Shown in pieces: positions 55,233 through 64,000 of a stretch of DNA of 64,000 nucleotides (position 1 is its first letter; every line of letters starts with the position of its first letter). The stretch lies in the NCBI GenBank assembly GCA_014529385.2, contig CM043952.1, positions 71,638,799 to 71,702,798 of the forward strand, given 5' to 3'. The notes under the pieces were generated by a model, which had not been told where the DNA came from, searched no databases, and saw nothing but the letters and a program-made list of their open reading frames with translations. Origin of the DNA: Adiantum capillus-veneris (taxonomy: Eukaryota; Streptophyta; Polypodiopsida; Polypodiales; Pteridaceae). The position numbers and the translations under genes were made by a program.

Positions 55233-55273
55233 GCGCCCAAAAACTCAGATCTCAGATCTGAGTTTTTGGGCGC
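55233..55273. repeat. Subterminal palindrome of B, 20-bp arms
   Basis: Arms 55233-55252 and 55254-55273 are perfect inverted complements around a single C. Better preserved than in A. Confidence 0.95.
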
Positions 55274-55345
55274 CCTCAAGCAAGGAGCAGGTAACGCTCC
55301 TCTCTTTTTCTTCTCTCTCTCTCTCTCTCTCTCTCTTTTTCTTCT

Positions 55346-55383
<38 letters not shown>

Positions 55384-55489
55384 AGAGGAAGGAGAGCTAG
55401 GTATGCTCCTTCCCTCTCCTCATTCTCATGTTCCCTTCCCCTCTTTCTCTCTCCCTCTCTCTCTCTCTCTCACACACACACATAGTGTT

Positions 55490-55527
<38 letters not shown>

Positions 55528-56117
55528 AACAAAAACAAAAACGCACACACACATACATAAACAAAGAATGCACACACACATTGAGAGAGGAAAAGAGAGA
55601 GAGAGCATGCATAAACAAAAAACGCACGCATTGAGAGAGAAAAAGAGAGAGAGAACATGCATAAACAAAAAACGCACACATTGAGAGAGGAAAAGAGAGA
55701 GAAAACATGCATACGATCCAAAAAAACGCACACACATTGAGAGAGAAAGAGAGAGAAACTAATTTAACGTCGTAGGAAACTAATTAAAATTAAAAGACCT
55801 AAAGATCTAGCCGATGAGGAGTTGAACTCAAGACCTATTATTCAAGAGGGAAATGGCATAATCAATCTATCATACTTGGCATGGGTGATAGAAAGGTTAT
55901 ACCATTTATCTCTTTTTATTGGCACACACATCCACACACGCGCACACACACAAGAAGAAGAGAGTTATAATGTCGTAGGAAACTATCTTAAAAGACGTTA
56001 AAGATTAGGTTATATGTAGACTTACATTAAATTAGATTTAGGTTTATTTTTAACTAGATTTACATTTATTTACGCTAGATTTAGATTTACGTTATATTAG
56101 ATTAGATTTAGGTCTCC

Positions 56118-56474
56118 ATAGACTGCGATGCCTGCATGAAGCGGGTGAAGAAAGCCCTCAATGGAATATAGGGTATTGCTGCCTTCACTCATGGTGGGCT
56201 CCGTTGATCCAAAAGTACTGGTGAAATGTCTTCAGAAGATAGGGAAGAAGGTGGATCTTCAGGGCGGCAAGAGTCACTACATCCCCGACACAATGACCAT
56301 CTAGACAACCTCTAGTCATTCAACAACAACTTCAAAGTTAGTAACAAGAGCAAGAACGGTCTAAAGGGCCAATTGCTGTCGTCAGATGTGGATGGAGATG
56401 AGGCAGCGTCACCGCCGGAAGTTAACTCTCACATCTTTAGTGATGAGAATGCCAACTCTTGCCGAGTTATGTGA
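56118..56474 (+). pseudogene. Captured HIPP fragment in B
   Basis: Same segment as 10382-10735: CDACMKRVKKAL, a TAG after LNGI, VDPKVLVKCLQKIGKKVDL, and SCRVM at the end. B has extra frameshifts (an added base near 56200 and another near 56286), so its frame is more broken than in A. Shared position proves the capture predates the split of A and B. Confidence 0.72.
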
Positions 56475-57057
56475 AAAATTATGTGTTAAATCAGTTTTAA
56501 GGTTCTTATAATCCCTGCTAGTTTAGTTCTTTGTTTTTAATATAACATAATTTACGTTAGATTTAGATTTATGTTATATTAGATTAGACTTAGGTTTATT
56601 TAGGTTTACCCACACACACACACAAGAAGAAGAGAGTTTTAACGTCGTAGGAAACTATCCCAAAAGACGTTAAAGATTAGGTTAGATGTAGACTTAGGTT
56701 AAATTAGATTTAGGTTTATTATTAGTTAGATTTACGTTTATTTAGGTTTACGCTTATTTACGTTAGATCGAGTCCACGCAAGAATTACTTACGGTTTAGG
56801 GTTTAGAGTTAGACGAACAGTGAAAAGATCTACTGTGAAAAGATGTTAAGATGCGGTGAAGTGCTACAGCTAGAGAAGAGGCAAAGGGGTTTTGTCCACT
56901 ACATACAGTATCATGTAGACGTGGGTGTGTAGATTTCTTGTACCCACAAATATAGGTATTGGCCAATAAAGACGAGATTATAACCCGGTGGTTCTGATCT
57001 CCGTGCACCTCTAGACCGAGGTGTGCGGGGATTGGACATGACTAGAGAATGTGAGGT

Positions 57058-57097
<40 letters not shown>

Positions 57098-57159
57098 GAC
57101 GAAGAATGCCAATAGAATATTAAATTTGTTGTCCAGGTTATAAGTTTTTTATCCTCATT

Positions 57160-60100
57160 ATGAGTAGTGACGAGGATGTGGGACCGTCCAACCGAAACAT
57201 CTATCTCTCAACGAGGGTCTTATGTCCTTGTAATCAATGCAAGCATGCTGTGCGACAGACAAGACGTGTTTCTTTGCAGCACGTTCGCGAATTTGGCGAG
57301 TTCGATCCATCTATTATAGATCGAGTTGTTGCCAATTATAACTCATCGGACTCTGACGCTGGCCAACAAACAGCAATCTTGCAACCCAATAGACGTGTTC
57401 GCAGGCGCTTTGGTCAAGCAGCATATGTGAGGCCACAAGATGTAGCCTCTGACAACTCAAGGGATGATCATGCAGAGCACATTCCCAACGAGGCAATGTT
57501 TGAGCCCGAGATTGATGAAATGATCGAGACGATCATGGATTCAGAAAGGCTTATCTATGATGATATGAAAAGTGAAGCCGATACGCGATTGTATAATGGA
57601 GCACGTATGTCTAGATTGAAAGCACTCCTGGTTCTTCTCAACATGCAGGCAAAGTTTGGATGGAGTGACACTAGCATCACAGCGCTTTTCAGGTGATCTA
57701 TTACAATTAGTTTACTTTAATAAAACTCTAGATGTATAATGATCTGATAGATTTTTACACGACTGTATCATATTTTTATGTTGTGTAGATTGCTGAAAGA
57801 GCACATACTACCAGCTGACAATGTGATGCCAGATTCCCAAGATGAAGCAAGAAAGATTTTGTGAAACTTGGGGATGGATTACAATTCTATCCATGCTTGT
57901 CCTAATGATTGCATTCTTTTCAGAGGGGAATACATAGACATGGAGAAGTGTCCGAAATGTGATTCCGAAAGATATCGAGTAGATCTGCACGGGACAAAAA
58001 TTCCACAAAAGGTTTTGCGACATTTTCCTCTGCTTCCTCGCATCAAGCATTTCTTCGAATGTAAGTCCATGGCCGCCCTAGCATCATGGCATGAGGAGAA
58101 TAAATCTTCGGATGGTGTGCTACGAATTCTTGCAGATTGCGCAGCCTAGAAACATATAGATGGAACATGGTCGGATTTTGCCTGGGAAGCTCGAAATTTG
58201 CGCTTAGGCCTGGCTATGGATGGCGTAAATCCATTTGGTCAAAGATCAACATCTTACAGTGTATGGCCCGTTGTCATCGTCAACTACAACATTCCCCCGT
58301 GGTTGACTACGAAGAAGGGGCACCTATGGCTAAGCTTGATTGTCCCAGGGCGATATAAAGTGGGGAATATGGATGTGTATCTTCGTCCACTATTGGAAGA
58401 GCTACAACAATTGTGGATTGGCATAGAGGTGGTGGATATGAGCCGACACACAGGACGACAGAATGCTTTGATCAGAGGCATTCTAATGTGGACCATGCAT
58501 GACTATCCCGGGCTAACAGAATGCTCAGGTGATCTATTGACACTCCTCACTCAGACACTGTAAATCTTGTTTTTCCCATAGTTGATCTATTATCATGTGT
58601 ATACATGCAGGGCTTCAAACAAGCGGATACAGAGCATGTGTCACATGTGGACCTGGACTGAATGCACGTAGGGCACCCTCACTGAAGAAGCAAATCTACG
58701 AAGGTCATCAAGCGTATCTTCCAGAGAATCATGTGTTACGCGATGGCTTTTTGGGAAGAGAGCCACCAAGGATGTCTGCACAAGCATGGTTAGAGCAAAA
58801 GGAGATGTGCGATGACGGATTTCCTCCAGGGATGAAGAGACTATCTCTATGGTACGAGTTACCATACTGGCCCCGACTCATGATCAATCACTTGCTCGAT
58901 CCAATGCACATATTCAAGAATGTGGGTAATCTACTATGGGACCATCTAACCGGCAAGAAAGATACTTTGGGAGCCAGAGTTGACCTTAGAAATGTGGATC
59001 GTATGGAGCAATATTGGCCGCAAACAGCGTCTGATGGATCGATAAAACTCCCTAAAGCACCATGGATTTTCACAGGAGCCCAAGAACGCAAAGTAAAAGA
59101 GACCATTCGATCTTTGCGGACCCCCACTGGCGTAATGCACTCGCTCCAAACGTGTTTTACTAAAGAAGGAAAGCTTACCGGTTTGAAGTCACACGATTGG
59201 CATAAAATGTGTCAGGTACGTTCATAGTGGACTTTAATATCATTGCATAAAATGTGGACTTTAATATCATTGCTGCACATACTTTACAGTTTATTTTACC
59301 GGTTGCCATTGAGGGATGTTTGTCTCTCGACATCCGTAACACAATCTACAAACTTGCAAAGCTGGTGCAATGGATCTCACAAAAGGAGATCAATGTAGAC
59401 TCCATACCATTCACCAAACTAAATGCTGCGGAGCTTGTATGCATGTTTGAGAAACATTTTCCTACTACAATGCTAACCATTCAAGTGCATCTTCTTGTTC
59501 ACATAGTTGATGAGGTGGAAATAGCTAGCACAGTTCATTCCAGATGGATGTTCTTCTTAGAAAGTTTCATGAAAACGCTTAAGGGATATGTGCGTCAAAA
59601 GGCACGTCCGGAGGGTAGCATGGCAGAAGGTTGGTTGGTATCAGAGTCCCTAGTGTACATTGGAGAGTGGCTAGACGGATTTGATAAAGCCAGGGACACG
59701 CTATGGCGAACCATAGATGATGAGCGCATATCTGGGATTGTCATGTGCAATCTCGGTGTTGAGAAGAAGATGACGGAAGATCTAGAGGCTAAAATCAACC
59801 GATTTTGCATGCTTCACAATCCAGTGATGCAAAAGTGGATTTCACAATATGAGGATGCAAAGCAAGAGCGACAAAGGGCACTAATCGAGTGGAGACGGGG
59901 AAGACGACCACCGATGCACTATCCAACGGTTCTGGAGAGCCTACCAACGTTCATGAGCTTAAGATGGTTTCACAACCAATTGAAAAGCGCACAACAATGC
60001 GGTGACGAAGTGACTGAGGAAGAGTGGGAGTACTCTCGGGGTTGCGCGACCAAGGTAAGTTTGCAATGTACGACGAGCAAGTGACTTTATTTATAAACAT

Positions 60101-60449
60101 TTGAACGGCCACTCATAATCTTTGTTCATTGTAGTATAAGTCATACACAACAACATGGTGTAAAGGTCGACATTTTCGGGTGGAACGAATCGACAAAAAG
60201 CGTTTTACTCAAGATTGTGGAATCATGGCAAAATTTGAACAGTCTAGTCGACGACGTTCCTCTGATGCAGATCCTGTGGTGGCGGAACTCACTTACTTCG
60301 GCACACTGCACGAGATTTTGAGGATCGATTACAGAGGATTTTTTGTCGACTTGTTCGACGTGCAATGGTTCAAGATAATCATGGAGGGTCGCAACGCTAC
60401 TGTGCGTAGAGGAGAGTCTGGTTTTCTTGAGGTGGATTCTACTAAGACT
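57160..60449 (+). pseudogene. CACTA TnpD-type transposase of B, nearly complete
   Basis: Five exons with GT/AG borders: 57160-57692, 57789-58528, 58611-59215, 59290-60054 and 60135 on. Exon 1 is the transposase-associated region (LCPCNQCKHAV). Exons 2-3 hold Transposase_21 (RNLRLGLAMDGVNPFGQ, VNYNIPPWLTTKKGH, DVYLRPLLEELQQLW, LPYWPRLMINHLLDPMHIFK). Exon 4 is the DUF4218-like region (VHLLVHIVDEVEIA, SRWMFFLESFMKTLKGYVRQ, ARPEGSMAEGWLVSE). Exon 5 is DUF4216-like (AELTYFGTLHEILRIDYRGFF). Lesions: TGA at 57862, TAG at 58147, and exon 5 fused at 60449 to the TnpA-like gene. The equivalents in A and C have sense codons at both stop positions. Confidence 0.9.
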
Positions 60450-61227
60450 TCAGCGGCGGCATCATCATGGATGATGACGGCAAGAAGGTGATCTCGCGCA
60501 TGCGTGGTCTTTGCTCTAAGCTGTTTAGACACTACATACTAAACAAATGGAGTGAAGTACCAAATGATTTAAAAAACAGAGTCATCAGCATACTTCATGA
60601 TGAGTTTCCCGTTCCAACACGGGATCAGCGCTTCAATGAAGACCTGATGAAGATTCGAATGCGCGAATACTGCAAACACAAGCGTTCCGAAGTACAAAAA
60701 GCAATCAAGAATGGGTGGAACAGGCCAGTGTGGCTGGCCAAAGAAGATTGGAAGAATGCGAAGAAAGCAGCACGCGAGAATCCCGACAAGTGGAAGGAAC
60801 AAAAGGATGCAGCCAGAGCGCGAGTAGAGGGAGGGAGCTCGCACCACTTGGGGAGCGGTGGATGGGCATCATTTGAGGCCGATTTTGTAAGTGTTTTCAC
60901 ATTGCTCTTTATGTTCGATAGTTTAGGGTTTATGAGTTTTTTAATTCTAACATAATGAAATCTTTGTATGTTTTGACAGTGGTCGATAACACGACGTGAT
61001 CCCACACCGTACGAGCGCGAGTACGCAGGCAGGAAGGGCTTAAACGCCCTGATGGACATTCTCAGTTCTCGCGGCGGCATGGTTAGTATTAGGGTTTACT
61101 CTTTTTTATTTTTTGTATTGTTTTATAAATATCGTTATATGTTTATACTTACTGAAAGCTGTCTTATTGTCTTTTTTTGCAGAATCCGACAGATACGCCG
61201 CTTGGAGACGATGAGACATCTGACTAG
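60450..61227 (+). pseudogene. TnpA-like gene of B, 5' half deleted
   Basis: From the fusion point the frame reads FSGGIIMDDDGKKVISRM, REYCKHKRSEVQKAIKNGW, WLAKEDWKNAKKAARENPDK and GSSHHLGSGGWASFEADF to 60886. Exons 60980-61081 (WSITRRDPTPYEREYAGRKG) and 61183-61227 (NPTDTPLGDDETSD, stop) follow. The Thr/Pro-rich half present in A is missing; the junction shows ACT microhomology. Out of frame with TnpD. Confidence 0.8.
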
Positions 61228-61346
61228 ACGACGTTAGTTTAGCCGTAGCTAGATAGCATTAGTTTAGGGTTTCTCATAGCTTATGTATCATGAGACGGAT
61301 TTTATACGTCTTTTTGAACCATGTATATTATTACATTTGTCACCGT

Positions 61347-61573
61347 TGTTACCATATACATGTGGTAGTGATGTGTGTGAACACACTAGGACTGCCGGGG
61401 CATTTTTTCCCTCTTTAGGAGGTTTTTTCCCCCGTGCATTGTATATATGCCCATCACTCTAGGGCTATCTATCTTTCCATTGCACACTAAGTAACATACT
61501 CTCTATTGTGTGCCTTGAGCTTCCTTCGTCTTCTCCAAGCTGTGTATGTTTCTCTGCAACCCTAATTCCAACA
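61347..61573 (+). repeat. 5' LTR of the copia element
   Basis: TG...CA ends, TGTATATATGCCC (TATA region) near 61440, followed directly by the PBS. Confidence 0.85.
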
Positions 61574-61935
61574 ATTGGTATCAGAGCAGGTCACATCCTC
61601 CCAGGCTTAGTCGCCAGCTGCTCCAGCACACGCCTGCTCACTTTCTCCGATTTCAGTGAGCTTTGGCGAGCGTTCGCAGGTCGACAAATATTTTGGGAGA
61701 GCTCAAAGAGCATGGTCTGCTCAAAATTTTGATTTGGGCTCATTTCGGCCTCCGTTTCCACTACAAGCAGTACTACACAGGCTATTTCATCATTTTGTGT
61801 AGATTTTCTGTCAGTGTCGTTTTTTGCATAACAGGTGCCTTATAGTCTTCTACGGTTTGTGCTATATAGCACAAGTTGTTCCCGCTCCATTTCTCCTGTT
61901 TTCGGGCAGTTTTCACATCAGGTGCAGCATTTACC

Positions 61936-64000
61936 ATGGCTGACAACAACAACACAGATGTGTTCAAGATGTTTGCTGCTGAGGACAGGTTGGATGGGGA
62001 CAACTACCCTATGTGGGCTTATATGATGGAACATGTTCTTGTGTCAGAAGGTGTTTGGAACATTGTGCAGGGCATTGATGTACGTCCTGGTTCTGAAGAT
62101 GTAGGCGATGTTGAGGATGTTGCAGGTCTTGCTGCAAGGATTGCAGCTGTTAGAGTTGTTTTGCCTATGGCAGAACAAGCTCGTTGGGATGTTAAGGATG
62201 CGCAGGACCATGCATTGATTGCGTTGTCTGTGAAGCGCACCATTATTCCTCACATCCGTTCAGCAAAATCTGCAAAACAGGCTTGGGATATTCTAGCAGG
62301 TCTTTATGCAAGCCGCAATGAGGCTAAAATTGCTTTGCTGCGTAAAGAGCTAGAGTCGAAGATTATGCATGAGGAAGATGATATGGACACTTTCCTTGCT
62401 AGTGTCAAGCATATCAATGAGCAACTCATTTCTGCAGGTGAAGTCATTTCGGAGAGTTCCCTTGTGCAGACTGTTCTTGATGCCTTACCAGATTCCTACC
62501 AGACTTTTGCTAGTACTTGGAGACTCATGACCCAAGGAAATCCTGAAGTTGTCAAGTTTGATGCATTATGCACATTTCTGTTGCAAGAGTCACTTTCTAG
62601 AAAAAACAGGACTAGGCAGCGTGCAGTTGAACAGGCTTTTATTGCTTCTCAAAGAAAGGGTGGTAACAGTAATGCAGCCACTTCTTATGGTTCTGCTGCG
62701 AGTAGCAAAAATTCTGTTCCTAATGCTTCTTGTGGCAGCACTTCGTCTGGCAATTCTGGTGATAAGGGCAAAAAGAAGATGCGTTGCCATTATTGTAAAG
62801 CCAATGATCACTTGATCAAGTCGTGTCCTAAGTTGAAGGCCAAAGAGGCTAAGAAGAAAGAGGGTGGTTCCACTGCAAATGCTGGTTCCACTACAAATGC
62901 AGCCATTGTTGAGTCTTCTATGAAAGGAGATTGTGATGCTGATGTTGATGCAGAATGGGCTTTTAGCGCAGAGTGCACTTACAATCCTGCTGTCCATGAT
63001 GCATGCTTGTCAGTTGCTGCAGATTCACATTTGTGGTATTTCGATAGTGGTGCTACAAGGCACATTACCTCACATCGTGAATTGTTTACCTCTATCGAGT
63101 CTGTCCCTCATGGGAATTCAGTCACTTGTGCCAACAACGCCTCTTATCCAGTTCAGGGAGTTGGAAAGATTGTGCTCAGTGCTGTTAATGACAGTTCCTT
63201 CACACTTGTTGATGCACTTTATGTACCTGGGATCAAGAAGAATCTCTTATCTGTATCCGCACTTGCTAGACTTGGACTTGTAGTCAAATTTGTGGATGAC
63301 AGATGTACAGTTCATGATCTCAGTTTTGGTGATGAAATTGTTGCATCTTGGCTTTTGTGCCGTGGGCTGTATAAGCTCACTTTGTATGACAAGTGTGGAC
63401 AAAATTTTGCAAATACTGTTGCAGATTCAAGGGCTATTTCAGATGCAAAACTTTGGCATGCACGTTTTGGTCATCTGAATTTTGCTAGTTTGCTACGTTT
63501 GCAGAAATCTGATATGGTTGCTTCTTTGCCGCCTCTTGAAGCACTTGTCAAACATGTTTGTGAAGGCTGTATTCTGGGTAAAATGCAGCGTTCTAAGTTT
63601 CTAAAGGATGGTTCAGTTAGGGCCACATGCAGGTTGCAGCTTGTGCATAGTGATGTTTGTGGGCCCATGCAAACTCCGTCCTTGGGCAATTACCTATACT
63701 TCGTGACTTTCATTGATGATTACTCCAGGCATGCATGGGTATTTCCGCTTAAAGCGAAGTTCAAAGTTTTTATGTGCTTCAAACAATTTTTGGCTATGGC
63801 TGAAAATGTCTCAAAATGTACTATGGGCACCCTCCGTTCCGATCGAGGGGGGGAGTATATGTCTCATGAATTTAATGCATTTCTGGCTAGTCGTGGGATA
63901 AAACACCAATGTACAGTGCCTTATACACCTCAGCAAAATGGTGTTGCTGAGAGGAAAAACAGGTCACTAACGGAAATGGCACGATGTATGGTCAAAAGTC
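61936..64000 (+). CDS. Copia Gag-protease-integrase polyprotein, incomplete at the window end (688 codons seen)
   Basis: ATG 61936 (TTACCATGGCTG) opens a frame without any stop to base 64000. Gag: FAAEDRLDGDNYPMWAYMM start, SAKQAWDILAGLYAS, FLASVKHINEQL, LPDSYQTFAS (UBN2-type). Zinc knuckle CHYCKANDHLIKSC at 284-297. Protease: WYFDSGATRHIT with Asp 370. Pre-integrase zinc region: LWHARFGHLNFASLLRL (from 506) then CEGCILGK. Integrase: D573 (LVHSDVCGP), D636 (RSDRGGEY), E672 (NGVAERKN), a perfect DD35E spacing. Reverse transcriptase should follow outside the window. No lesion is seen, so this may be a recent, possibly active element. Confidence 0.95.
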   Translation, partial: MADNNNTDVFKMFAAEDRLDGDNYPMWAYMMEHVLVSEGVWNIVQGIDVRPGSEDVGDVEDVAGLAARIAAVRVVLPMAEQARWDVKDAQDHALIALSVKRTIIPHIRSAKSAKQAWDILAGLYASRNEAKIALLRKELESKIMHEEDDMDTFLASVKHINEQLISAGEVISESSLVQTVLDALPDSYQTFASTWRLMTQGNPEVVKFDALCTFLLQESLSRKNRTRQRAVEQAFIASQRKGGNSNAATSYGSAASSKNSVPNASCGSTSSGNSGDKGKKKMRCHYCKANDHLIKSCPKLKAKEAKKKEGGSTANAGSTTNAAIVESSMKGDCDADVDAEWAFSAECTYNPAVHDACLSVAADSHLWYFDSGATRHITSHRELFTSIESVPHGNSVTCANNASYPVQGVGKIVLSAVNDSSFTLVDALYVPGIKKNLLSVSALARLGLVVKFVDDRCTVHDLSFGDEIVASWLLCRGLYKLTLYDKCGQNFANTVADSRAISDAKLWHARFGHLNFASLLRLQKSDMVASLPPLEALVKHVCEGCILGKMQRSKFLKDGSVRATCRLQLVHSDVCGPMQTPSLGNYLYFVTFIDDYSRHAWVFPLKAKFKVFMCFKQFLAMAENVSKCTMGTLRSDRGGEYMSHEFNAFLASRGIKHQCTVPYTPQQNGVAERKNRSLTEMARCMVKS

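Larger units (their letters stand above)
55088..61346 (+). mobile_element. CACTA transposon B, 3' end cut by a copia insertion
   Basis: Starts CACTACAAGAGGCTATTC, same as A. Order: GCGACGCTC repeats (55115-55210), palindrome (55233-55273), CT/CA/GA tracts, 48-bp minisatellite, SINE-like piece, HIPP fragment, GA tract (57060-57094), TnpD, fused TnpA-like gene. At 61346 it is interrupted by a copia LTR at the point matching about 24031 in A; the remaining 3' end should lie beyond the window. The unoccupied target in the duplicated repeats reads CCGCCCCCAATTAAT, predicting CCC as target duplication. Confidence 0.9.
61347..64000 (+). mobile_element. Ty1/copia retrotransposon, 5' part, runs off the window
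   Basis: 5' LTR 61347-61573 (227 bp, TGTTACC...CCAACA), PBS TTGGTATCAGAGCAGG at 61575-61590 (tRNA-Met type), leader, then an intact gag-pol frame. Inserted into CACTA B after CACCG. Confidence 0.92.

Overview
The window is nuclear DNA from a land plant, most likely a fern or another plant with a large, repeat-rich genome. Supporting this are plant-type Ty3 and Ty1 LTR retrotransposons, plant CACTA (En/Spm) transposons with introns, remnants of a PLS-type PPR gene, a captured HIPP metallochaperone fragment ending in a CaaX box, a plastid ribosomal protein bL31 fragment and a plant C2H2 zinc-finger gene. The species cannot be named from the sequence. More than 90% of the window is transposable elements or their remains. 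I see no rRNA gene, no intact tRNA gene and no CRISPR array.

Layout. 1-3287: 3' part of a decayed Ty3 element (RNase H, integrase, 3' LTR). 3320-5868: small pieces of other elements, ending in a divergent CACTA terminus with a 30-bp-arm palindrome. 5869-7215: PPR pseudogene. 7216-9382: old non-coding repeat DNA. 9383-24560: CACTA element A, complete from terminus to terminus, with a 3-bp target duplication (GAG). It contains a young Ty3 element, G1 (13317-22234, 5-bp duplication AAAAT), that carries only gag and protease. 24561-30762: a small gag-only copia-like element (25518-27403), a hAT transposase pseudogene and a decayed Ty3 gag. 30763-45082: CACTA element C on the minus strand, split by a non-coding LTR element made of tandem arrays (element R, 31744-34163, duplication AAATA) and by a nearly complete Ty3 element, G2 (35173-44309).

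34675-54360 is a direct tandem segmental duplication. Copy 1 (34675-47757) received G2 and lost a 2.7-kb island. Copy 2 (47758-54360) keeps that island, which holds the only host-like genes in the window: a plastid bL31 coding exon and a two-exon zinc-finger gene. 55088-61346 is CACTA element B, a sister of A, cut at 61347 by a Ty1/copia element whose intact gag-protease-integrase frame runs off the window end.

How the parts relate. A and B share one architecture: CACTACAAGAGG terminus, GCGTCGCTAT subterminal repeats, palindrome, captured HIPP fragment, GA tract, TnpD-type transposase (transposase-associated, Transposase_21, DUF4218 and DUF4216-like regions), then a second TnpA-like gene. They carry different disabling lesions. 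G1, R and the gag-only element lack reverse transcriptase and integrase and would need enzymes supplied by other elements.

Limits: all boundaries, exon junctions and family calls were made by eye from translated reading frames and visible repeats. No database search, alignment program or expression evidence was used.
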